Positions 1-5,056 of a stretch of DNA of 5,332 nt are shown here, piece after piece (the first letter of the stretch is position 1; each line of letters starts with the position of its first letter). The stretch covers positions 1 to 5,332 of the forward strand of contig CAJYBL010000113.1 of assembly GCA_913064995.1 (NCBI GenBank), written 5' to 3'. The position numbers were made by a program, and so were the translations under genes. The notes beneath the pieces are model-generated. The model did no database searches and was not told where the DNA came from. It worked only from the letters and a program-made list of their open reading frames with translations. The stretch comes from an uncultured Alphaproteobacteria bacterium. Lineage in GTDB: Bacteria; Pseudomonadota; Alphaproteobacteria; Puniceispirillales; Puniceispirillaceae.

Positions 1-1071
1 GCTGATGTTGTGAAAATCGAGCGACCCGATGGTGGTGATGGCATGCGGCAATGGCCGCCGCTTAGCAAAACCGAAGATGGCGGCGCCTTTAGTGAAAATT
101 TTGCCTCGGTCAACCGCAACAAACGCAGCGTTGCGCTTGACCTGAAAAGCCCTGATGGTATTGCCCTGCTGAAATCGCTTGTCGAGAAAACCAATATTCT
201 GATTGAAAATTATCGGCCTGGTGTGCTTCCCCGTCTTGGGCTTGGCTATGATGATTTGAAAGCGGTGAATCCAAAATTGATTTATTGTTCAATTTCTGGC
301 TATGGGCAAACCGGCCCCTATGCCAGAAAAGGTGCGTTTGATGTAACCGTTCAGGCCATTGCCGGCATTATGAGCGTTACCGGCGAACCGGGCGCCCCAT
401 CAGTCAAATGCGGCGTGCCAATTGGCGATTTTTGCGCTGGTCTTTATGCTGGCTTCAGCGTTCTTGCTATGCTTCGCAAGGCTGAACAAACAGGCCAAGG
501 CGCGCATATTGATTGTTCGATGCTGGGAAGTCTGCTTGGCGTATCAGCCCTGCAAACAAGCGAGTTTTTTGGCAATCAAAATCCGCCAAAGCGCCTTGGC
601 TCGGCGCATCCACGCAACGCCCCCTATCAGGCCTTTGAAGCCGCCGACACGCATTTTGTGATCGCCGCTGGCAATGATAAATTATGGCATGAGGTTTGCG
701 CCGCCGTTGGTATGGATGAACTGGCAAGCGATGCACGGTTTCTGACACAGGCCGACCGGGCAAAAAACCAAACCATTCTTGTTGATATTTTAGCACCTGT
801 TTTCAAAAGCCGCAGCGCTGCCGACTGGCTTGAAGAGATGGATGGTCGTAACGTGCCTTGTGCGCCAATCAATGATTTTGCCGAGATTTTACGCGACCCG
901 CATGTCCAGCATATGGGGCTGGTTAGACCGCTTGATCTTCCCAATGGTGCCAAGACCAGCAGCGTTGCCTTTCCCGTTGCAATTACCGGCGTTGATACAA
1001 GCCACATGCAGCCACCACCGGCGCTTGGCGCCCACAATAGTGAAATCATCGCTGATTGGCTTGGAAAATAG
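1..1071 (+). CDS. CaiB/BaiF family III CoA-transferase (5' end cut by window edge)
   Basis: Family III CoA-transferases move coenzyme A between carboxylic acids in the cytoplasm. The reading frame is open from base 1, and its first codons (ADVVKIERPDGGD) match the conserved 'GADVVKIE.P.GGD' region that lies some 30-45 residues inside these proteins. The GTG at 10 is therefore not the true start and the N-terminus lies outside the window. Further family signatures are NRNKRSVALDLK, IENYRPGVLPRLGLGY, SGYGQTGPYA and GVPIGDFCAGLYA. The conserved catalytic aspartate of the family (Asp169 of formyl-CoA transferase) corresponds to the Asp codon at 511-513 in HIDCSML. About 356 codons are present of a usual 380-400. 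The C-terminal part (PCAPINDF, then DPHVQHMGLV) is complete. The enoyl-CoA hydratase-family gene starts 11 bases downstream, which suggests co-transcription. The family is very secure. The acid donor and acceptor are unknown; succinyl-CoA-dependent activation of a dicarboxylic or hydroxy acid is only a possibility. Confidence 0.93.
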   Translation, partial: ADVVKIERPDGGDGMRQWPPLSKTEDGGAFSENFASVNRNKRSVALDLKSPDGIALLKSLVEKTNILIENYRPGVLPRLGLGYDDLKAVNPKLIYCSISGYGQTGPYARKGAFDVTVQAIAGIMSVTGEPGAPSVKCGVPIGDFCAGLYAGFSVLAMLRKAEQTGQGAHIDCSMLGSLLGVSALQTSEFFGNQNPPKRLGSAHPRNAPYQAFEAADTHFVIAAGNDKLWHEVCAAVGMDELASDARFLTQADRAKNQTILVDILAPVFKSRSAADWLEEMDGRNVPCAPINDFAEILRDPHVQHMGLVRPLDLPNGAKTSSVAFPVAITGVDTSHMQPPPALGAHNSEIIADWLGK

Positions 1072-1082
1072 GATAAAATGAT

Positions 1083-1832
1083 ATGACACAATCCATATCA
1101 CAAAACTCGGTTATTATTGAACATAATGGTTCGAGTACATGGCTTCGTCTAAACCGGCCTGACCGGTTGAACGCGGTTAATGCCGCCATGATTGAAGAGC
1201 TAATTGACGGCTTGATTGCGGCGCGTGATCGTGGCTCAGATCTGGTGGTTTTTGCTGGTGAGGGCCGCGCCTTTTCAGCCGGATTTGACCTTAGCCGGCT
1301 TGATCAGCAAAGCGACGCTGATCTGCTATATCGGTTTGTTCGGGTCGAGCAGTTGCTGCAAATGATCTATCAATTGCCAATGACCAGTGTGGCGCTTGTT
1401 CAGGGGCGCTGTTTTGGTGCCGCTGCCGATGTTGTTGCATCCTGCCGAAAACGCATTGCCACCCCTGACGCCAGTTTCCGCATGCCGGGCCTGCAGTTTG
1501 GTATTGTTCTTGGCACTCGCCGCCTTGCCCGCTTGATTGGTGATGACGCCGCGTTTGATTTGCTGGAAACATCTCGCATTTTTAACGCTGATGACGCGCT
1601 GGAGGTGGGTTTTCTAACCGATATCCAGCCTGCTGAAGATTGGGCTAGCCATATTGACAAGCTGGCCATTGATGCTGGCAATCTTGATGGTGACGCCAAA
1701 ACCGCCCTGCTTGCCGCAACGCGTGATGATAGCTTGCTTGACCATGATCTTGCCGCGCTTGTACGATCGGCCGTCAAGCCCGGCCTGGCCGACCGGATGC
1801 GCGCCTTCGTGGCAACACAGGTTAAAAAATAA
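1083..1832 (+). CDS. Enoyl-CoA hydratase/isomerase (crotonase) family protein with altered active site
   Basis: This 249-residue cytoplasmic protein has the crotonase fold, which binds acyl-CoA thioesters and stabilises an enolate in an oxyanion hole. Seen in the sequence: the first oxyanion-hole motif FAGEGRAFSAGFDL (57-70), the second glycine-rich segment VQGRCFGAAADVVASCRKRIA (106-126, near Gly112-Ala114), and the PGLQFGIVLGTRRLARLIG segment (135-153). Compared with rat crotonase, Glu144 falls at Asp116 and Glu164 at Gly136, so the standard hydratase pair is missing. Isomerase, decarboxylase, hydrolase or lyase chemistry is therefore as likely as hydration. The ATG at 1083 is supported by AGGA at 1070-1073, 9 bases upstream. 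The ATG at 1078 reads straight into a stop. The 11-base gap to the CoA-transferase suggests the two act on the same CoA ester. The fold is secure; the reaction is not known. Confidence 0.9.
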   Translation: MTQSISQNSVIIEHNGSSTWLRLNRPDRLNAVNAAMIEELIDGLIAARDRGSDLVVFAGEGRAFSAGFDLSRLDQQSDADLLYRFVRVEQLLQMIYQLPMTSVALVQGRCFGAAADVVASCRKRIATPDASFRMPGLQFGIVLGTRRLARLIGDDAAFDLLETSRIFNADDALEVGFLTDIQPAEDWASHIDKLAIDAGNLDGDAKTALLAATRDDSLLDHDLAALVRSAVKPGLADRMRAFVATQVKK

Positions 1833-1840
1833 TCTTATCC

Positions 1841-1858
1841 GGCGCAAAATGCCGCGCC
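1841..1858. repeat. Small hairpin after the crotonase gene
   Basis: GGCGC (1841-1845) and GCGCC (1854-1858) form a perfect 5-base-pair stem around an 8-base loop, 8 bases after the crotonase stop codon. No T-tract follows, so it is a poor intrinsic terminator. It could be an mRNA end-stabilising stem or chance. Confidence 0.25.
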
Positions 1859-1859
1859 A

Positions 1860-1871
1860 GCAATGCATTGC
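1860..1871. repeat. Perfect 12-base palindrome
   Basis: GCAATGCATTGC equals its own reverse complement over 12 bases. It lies in the gap between the crotonase and dehydrogenase genes, 28 bases after the crotonase stop. It could be a dimeric regulator site, but it also lies inside the minus-strand frame at 1822-2034, so it may be incidental. No second copy was noticed in the window. Confidence 0.25.
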
Positions 1872-2019
1872 GCTCAGGCCATTTATCGGCTTTCAAATGC
1901 TCGAAAAGGGCCGCAGATTCAGCATTAAACCGCTTTGGGGCTTGTGGCCAGCTTGCAGGTTTTTATGCGCTTTTGCGCTTTTTGAACTCCATGATATGAT
2001 TGCGGGCATCATTTAGGTT

Positions 2020-3444
2020 ATGCTTGCGCATCATCTGCTTAATAACTTTTTTAGGGCAATCAACTTGTTTGAACAGCAAAACATAAACCAAGCAATAAGC
2101 ATTTTAAAACAATTGTTTGGTGATTTTCTTTCAACATCTGCATCGGTCAGAGAGCAGCATGCCCATACCACAACATGGATTGCCAACCAGCCGCCTGACG
2201 CCGTGGTCTTTGCCAAAACTACCGACGAAGTTTCGTCAATCCTGAAGATCTGTCATGATTGCGGCTGCCCGGCCATTGCCTTTGGTACGGGATCATCACT
2301 TGAAGGCCATGTGAACGCCCCTTTCGGCGGCATCTCGATTGATATGTCACATTTTGATAAGGTGCTTGCCGTTCATCAGGCCGACCTTGATGTGGTCGTG
2401 CAGCCGGGTGTCACCCGCGAAGGGTTGAATCAGCACCTTCGCGATAGCGGACTATTTTTTCCAATTGATCCGGGCGCAAACGCCAGCATTGGCGGCATGG
2501 CGGCAACGCGCGCATCAGGTACCAATGCGGTGCGCTACGGCACGATGAAAGATAATGTTCTCGGGCTCGAGGTGGTGCTGGCCGATGGGCGCGTGATCAA
2601 AACCGGTGGGCGGTCACGCAAATCGGCCGCGGGTTATGATTTAACGCGGCTTTTTATCGGCTCGGAAGGCACGCTTGGCATCATTACCGAATTGACGCTT
2701 CGTTTGCATGGCATCCCTGAAATGATCGCTGGCGGCATTTGTTCATTTCCGACCATCCGCAATGCCTGTGACGCGGTGATCAAAACCATACAGCTTGCCA
2801 TACCAGTTGCGCGCATTGAAATGCTCGACCCACTGCAAGTACGCGCCTGCAACGCCTATTCCAAACTTGATCTGCCAGAAGAGCCACTATTGCTTGTTGA
2901 ATTTCACGGCAGCCCCAACGCAGTTCATGATAACGCTACCCGCTTTGCCGAGATTTGTGCCGATTATTCGCCACGGCCTTTTTCTTGGTCTAGCGATGCC
3001 GACAAACGGCAAAAACTTTGGAAAGCACGCCATGACGCGCTATGGGCAGGCTATGCGCTTCTTCCAGGCGGTACTGGCTTTGCAACTGATGTCTGTGTTC
3101 CTATTTCGCGTTTGGCCGAATGTGTTGAAGACACGATTGCCGATATCACAGCGCATGATCTAACCGCTCCCATTCTCGGGCATGTTGGCGATGGCAATTT
3201 CCATGTGCTGCCACTTGCCATGCCTGATGACACCGAAATGCAGGCAAAAATTGGTGCCTTTTCAAGCCGCCTGACTGAACGCGCAATTGCGCTTGGCGGC
3301 ACCTGCACCGGCGAACACGGCATCGGACAGGGCAAATCCACCTATCTTCGCGCCGAAATGGGTGGTTCAGTTGATGTTATGGCCGATATAAAGGCGACCC
3401 TTGATCCAAAACATATTTTGAACCCTGGCAAGTTATTTGGTTGA
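2020..3444 (+). CDS. FAD-linked D-2-hydroxyacid dehydrogenase, D-lactate dehydrogenase (cytochrome) type
   Basis: This flavoprotein is predicted to oxidise D-lactate or a related D-2-hydroxyacid to the 2-oxoacid and pass electrons to cytochrome c or quinone. An N-terminal FAD-binding type 4 domain spans about residues 58-230, with the FAD loop FGTGSSLEGHVNA (88-100), PGANASIGGMAATRASGTNA (151-170) and GYDLTRLFIGSEGTLG (205-220). The C-terminal FAD-oxidase domain shows KARHDALWA (335-343), TDVCVPISRL (356-365), the metal and substrate-binding GHVGDGNFH (387-395), GEHGIG (431-436) and LNPGK (467-471). These motifs match human LDHD and yeast DLD closely, more so than a GlcD subunit, and no glcE or glcF is adjacent. 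The ATG at 2020 has AGG only 2 bases upstream. A TTG at 2065 has AGGG at 2053-2056 with an 8-base spacer and would give a 459-residue protein, which fits the family better. The class is secure; the substrate is inferred. Confidence 0.92.
   Translation: MLAHHLLNNFFRAINLFEQQNINQAISILKQLFGDFLSTSASVREQHAHTTTWIANQPPDAVVFAKTTDEVSSILKICHDCGCPAIAFGTGSSLEGHVNAPFGGISIDMSHFDKVLAVHQADLDVVVQPGVTREGLNQHLRDSGLFFPIDPGANASIGGMAATRASGTNAVRYGTMKDNVLGLEVVLADGRVIKTGGRSRKSAAGYDLTRLFIGSEGTLGIITELTLRLHGIPEMIAGGICSFPTIRNACDAVIKTIQLAIPVARIEMLDPLQVRACNAYSKLDLPEEPLLLVEFHGSPNAVHDNATRFAEICADYSPRPFSWSSDADKRQKLWKARHDALWAGYALLPGGTGFATDVCVPISRLAECVEDTIADITAHDLTAPILGHVGDGNFHVLPLAMPDDTEMQAKIGAFSSRLTERAIALGGTCTGEHGIGQGKSTYLRAEMGGSVDVMADIKATLDPKHILNPGKLFG
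2053..2067 (+). promoter_or_regulatory. Shine-Dalgarno and TTG, alternative start of the dehydrogenase
   Basis: AGGG at 2053-2056 lies 8 bases before an in-frame TTG at 2065-2067 (residue 16 of the longer form). The residues before it (MLAHHLLNNFFRAIN) resemble no part of the family, whereas homologues usually begin shortly before the helix corresponding to INQAISILKQLFGD. This is the better-supported start, though it is not proven. Confidence 0.5.
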
Positions 3445-3451
3445 GCCGCTG

Positions 3452-3466
3452 GATTATTGGATAATC
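3452..3466. repeat. AT-rich hairpin after the dehydrogenase gene
   Basis: GATTAT (3452-3457) and ATAATC (3461-3466) are perfectly complementary around a 3-base loop, 7 bases after the stop codon. The stem is weak and has no T-tract. It is at best a marginal terminator. Confidence 0.2.
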
Positions 3467-3487
3467 ATCCCAACCTCATTTACCCGT

Positions 3488-3516
3488 TTGACAGTTGCGC
3501 CAACGGATTTTATGTC
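3488..3516 (+). promoter_or_regulatory. Possible sigma-70-type promoter for coxG
   Basis: TTGACA at 3488-3493 is a perfect -35 hexamer. The best partner is TATGTC at 3511-3516 after a 17-base spacer, which matches TATAAT at only 3 of 6 positions. It would give a leader of roughly 75 bases before coxG, containing the CCGGC/GCCGG hairpin. It fits a gene that can be expressed apart from the dehydrogenase upstream, but the weak -10 leaves it uncertain. Confidence 0.3.
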
Positions 3517-3550
3517 GATATCGACACACAAGACGCCTTTCGTGACACCA

Positions 3551-3565
3551 CCGGCCAAAAGCCGG
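3551..3565. repeat. GC-rich hairpin in the coxG leader
   Basis: CCGGC (3551-3555) and GCCGG (3561-3565) form a perfect 5-base-pair stem with a CAAAA loop, 35 bases before the coxG start. No T-run follows, so it is not an intrinsic terminator. It could shape the leader mRNA or be chance. Confidence 0.25.
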
Positions 3566-3589
3566 ATGCACGAATGATTATTTCCTGAC

Positions 3590-3594
3590 AGGAG
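3590..3594 (+). promoter_or_regulatory. Strong ribosome binding site of coxG
   Basis: AGGAG is a near-ideal Shine-Dalgarno sequence with a 6-base spacer to the ATG at 3601. It is the strongest such site in the window and fixes the coxG start. Confidence 0.75.
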
Positions 3595-3600
3595 AGACTA

Positions 3601-4104
3601 ATGGAACTCGCCGAAGAAATCACAATCGCCGCCCCACTGGACAAGGTTTATGAGGCGTTAAATGATATCACCATTCTGAAAACCTGTATTCCGGGTTGTG
3701 AGGAGCTAAACTGGACATCCGAAAATGAGCTGGAAGCCAAGGTGACATTGAAAATTGGCCCTGTAAAAGCAAAATTTAGTGGCAAGGTGACGCTAGACAC
3801 GACGAATGCACCGACGGGATTCAGTCTAGCTGGACAAGGCGATGGTGGCTTGGCCGGATTTGCCAAGGGTGGCGCTGATGTCGAATTAATCGCCGACGGG
3901 GAGAGCACATTATTGAAATATGTGGCCAAGGCCGAGCCAGGTGGCAAAATTGCCCAGCTTGGTGGGCGTCTGATTACCAGCACAGCGCGTAAATTATCGA
4001 AAATGTTTTTTACCAAGTTCGAAAAGATCATGTCCGGCGAGGAAAGCCCACCTGAAGAGGACGACTCTGGCGAAACAGCAGCATGTGACCCAGTATCGGA
4101 CTGA
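3601..4104 (+). CDS. coxG: CoxG: carbon monoxide dehydrogenase subunit G-type SRPBCC protein
   Basis: CoxG proteins have a START/SRPBCC-type fold with a hydrophobic cavity. In aerobic CO oxidisers CoxG links the molybdenum CO dehydrogenase to the membrane and respiratory quinones; homologues also accompany other molybdenum hydroxylases. The 167-residue product shows the family pattern in order: MELAEEITIAAPLDKVYEAL (1-20), LKTCIPGCEEL (26-36), KIGPVKAKFSGKVTL (51-65), GDGGLAGFAKGGADV (80-94), GGKIAQLGGRLI (114-125) and the helix KLSKMFFTKFEKI (131-143). The start is well supported by AGGAG at 3590-3594, 6 bases before ATG. The C-terminus (146-167) is acidic, proline-containing and without a hydrophobic segment, so a membrane anchor is not visible. 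No coxS, coxM or coxL lies in the window, so the partner enzyme is unknown. Family assignment is strong; a role in CO oxidation is not shown. Confidence 0.92.
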   Translation: MELAEEITIAAPLDKVYEALNDITILKTCIPGCEELNWTSENELEAKVTLKIGPVKAKFSGKVTLDTTNAPTGFSLAGQGDGGLAGFAKGGADVELIADGESTLLKYVAKAEPGGKIAQLGGRLITSTARKLSKMFFTKFEKIMSGEESPPEEDDSGETAACDPVSD

Positions 4105-4137
4105 GACGTTTAAAACTCGCAAAATGTTTGCCAAAAG

Positions 4138-4824
4138 CTACAGCACTTCGACAAGCACAGTGCCTCCATTGGCCGTAAACCCAGCGTACCGGTATTTTAC
4201 CTTATTCGATTCACAAAACTCTTGCCATGCTCTCCACTCATGCTGTCGCCAAGCAGGATAATTAAAGTATTCATCAAAAAGAACGTAAGAACCTGCGGTT
4301 AACTTATCGCCAACTGTATCTAGAATTGTTTTAGTTGAACTGTACAAATCGCAATCAATGTGGCAAAAGCTAATATTGTCAAGCATTTGCTCCCGAAAGT
4401 TTGGCAGTGTATTCTCAAAAAGCCCCTTGATAAGAACTACGTTGTTTAACACCTTTGGTAACCGAGCCTGCTTGAAGGTGCCCGAAACCGCATTATGTCC
4501 CGTCCAGTCTTCAGGCAAACCCTCGAAAGTGTCAAAGCCGTAAACTTTTGTGCCATTGGGGGTAAAAGATGCAATCGTGTTTATTGATCGGCCTGTTGCA
4601 ACGCCAAACTCCAAGTAATCCCCTTGCTGACGACAGTTCTTAATTGCGTATTCAATAATCTCTTTCTGGCTTTCAAAAATAACTGCATCATTCATGTTAT
4701 TTTGAACGTAATCAACAGCTTCATTTCTTGCCCGAATTTGCAATTCATAAAGAATGTTTTGTGAAAAGTATTTGTAATAAAGCCGTCTAACTAAGGCTTC
4801 CCAAACGTTTCGCTTTTTTGCCAT
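4138..4824 (-). CDS. Class I SAM-dependent methyltransferase, TylF/Methyltransf_24-like
   Basis: This 228-residue protein transfers a methyl group from S-adenosylmethionine, probably to a hydroxyl of a sugar or small metabolite. Residues 1-60 form a basic, largely helical lead-in. The SAM-binding motif I is LEFGVATGRS (71-80). GFDTFEGLPEDW (96-107) carries the acidic and aromatic residues that hold SAM and is typical of the TylF group. HIDCDLYSST (155-164) and LFDEYFNYPAWRQHE (182-196) supply acidic residues that in characterised TylF-type O-methyltransferases help bind Mg2+ (candidates Asp157, Asp159, Asp184, Glu185). The start is supported by AGG at 4831-4833 on the minus strand, 6 bases before ATG. 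The gene faces coxG, with 33 bases between the stops. It is about 40 % GC against about 50 % for its neighbours, which suggests horizontal transfer. Such genes are common in surface-polysaccharide islands, but no glycosyltransferase is in view and the acceptor is unknown. Confidence 0.88.
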   Translation of the reverse strand: MAKKRNVWEALVRRLYYKYFSQNILYELQIRARNEAVDYVQNNMNDAVIFESQKEIIEYAIKNCRQQGDYLEFGVATGRSINTIASFTPNGTKVYGFDTFEGLPEDWTGHNAVSGTFKQARLPKVLNNVVLIKGLFENTLPNFREQMLDNISFCHIDCDLYSSTKTILDTVGDKLTAGSYVLFDEYFNYPAWRQHEWRAWQEFCESNKVKYRYAGFTANGGTVLVEVL

Positions 4825-4862
4825 TGTTTACCTGCGGTGAATTGGTCGAAAAAATGATTAAT

Positions 4863-4891
4863 ATTCAATGAAGCTGTAATTTTAAAGTCAA
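4863..4891 (-). promoter_or_regulatory. Possible promoter of the methyltransferase gene
   Basis: On the minus strand TTGACT (4891-4886) and TTGAAT (4868-4863) are separated by 17 bases. They match the sigma-70 -35 and -10 consensus at 5 of 6 and 4 of 6 positions. Transcription would begin about 30 bases before the methyltransferase ATG. Such matches are frequent in AT-rich DNA. Confidence 0.35.
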
Positions 4892-4939
4892 AGATGAAAC
4901 AATCCCAATCAAAAATGTAAGAACAAACCTAGTCATCAT
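4865..4939 (-). CDS. Possible 24-residue hydrophobic peptide
   Basis: On the minus strand an ATG at 4939-4937 opens a 24-codon frame beginning MMTRFVLTFLIGIVSS, long enough for one membrane helix, and ends at TGA 4867-4865. AGGG at 4951-4948 lies 8 bases before the start, a plausible ribosome binding site. The same frame stays open upstream to a TGA at 5005-5003 and reads as hydrophobic residues there too (ACALLAFASGGLGARVL), so this may be the tail of a decayed membrane protein. It also overlaps the candidate methyltransferase promoter. I do not recognise it, and chance is possible. Confidence 0.2.
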   Translation of the reverse strand: MMTRFVLTFLIGIVSSLTLKLQLH

Positions 4940-4966
4940 AGGCAAAACCCTAGCACCCAAGCCCCC

Positions 4967-4982
4967 ACTTGCAAAGGCAAGT
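4967..4982. repeat. Hairpin ACTTGC-AAAG-GCAAGT
   Basis: A perfect 6-base-pair stem with a 4-base loop, the cleanest of the hairpins in the junction upstream of the methyltransferase. No T-run follows on either strand close enough to make a normal intrinsic terminator. Confidence 0.35.
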
Positions 4983-5056
4983 AAAGCACAGGCTGTGTAA
5001 GTTCATGTGTGACCCCAGTGGTTAGAGTGGAACTTGGGTTTACTGAAGGGGGCTAA

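Larger units (their letters stand above)
1822..2034 (-). pseudogene. Possible small minus-strand gene with an in-frame stop
   Basis: Read on the minus strand from the ATG at 2034-2032 (a second ATG follows directly), this frame gives 23 codons (MMRKHNLNDARNHIMEFKKR..., basic) to a TAA at 1965-1963. The same frame then stays open for 46 codons to a TAA at 1824-1822. The second half has balanced composition and reads like genuine protein, including FNAESAALFEHLKADKW and ERNALLARHFAPDKIIF. It fills the gap between the crotonase gene, whose last 11 bases it overlaps, and the dehydrogenase gene. No ATG, GTG or TTG lies just after the internal stop, and no clear ribosome binding site precedes 2034. 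I do not recognise the protein. It may be a small gene broken by a nonsense change, the remnant of a larger gene, or a chance open frame. Confidence 0.3.
4825..5056. other. Gene-poor junction with clustered small hairpins
   Basis: No secure gene is present in this stretch beside the methyltransferase. It is AT-rich next to the methyltransferase start, then becomes GC-richer from about 4925 to 5065 before the very AT-rich DNA at the right edge. The GC-richer part packs several short inverted repeats: CCTA/TAGG at 4928-4942, ACTTGC/GCAAGT at 4967-4982, CACAG/CTGTG at 4987-4997 and, with one mismatch, ACCCCAGT/ACTTGGGT at 5012-5039. TGACC (5010-5014) is inverted as GGTCA (5058-5062). GTTCATG occurs at both 5001-5007 and 5073-5079. 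It could be a remnant of a small mobile element or an island junction. No transposase is visible. Confidence 0.4.

Noticed and set aside
1967..1983. GCGC-TTTT-GCGC followed by TTTTT as a terminator
   Set aside because: The stem is only 4 base pairs. It lies well after the crotonase stop and just before the dehydrogenase, and is explained equally by the lysine-rich codons of the minus-strand frame.
1654..2016. 120-codon + strand open frame overlapping the crotonase end
   Set aside because: Most of it overlaps the well-supported crotonase in another phase. The part in the gap is rich in Cys, Trp, Phe and Arg and looks like the antisense of the better minus-strand frame.
3512..3577. 21-codon ORF in the coxG leader
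   Set aside because: No good ribosome binding site and it ends 23 bases before coxG; nothing beyond the open frame supports it.
3445..3588. Open frame of 47 codons continuing in phase after the dehydrogenase TGA, as if read through
   Set aside because: At this composition such a length has roughly a one in ten chance of occurring, homologous proteins end at the LNPGK-LFG region, and the extension has no recognisable motif.
4105..4137. Shared terminator between convergent coxG and methyltransferase genes
   Set aside because: The 33-base gap contains no stem of useful length and no T-run.
4785..4791. GTCTAAC resembling an integron attC core site
   Set aside because: It is inside the methyltransferase coding sequence and no matching partner site or integrase was found, so a seven-base match is expected by chance.
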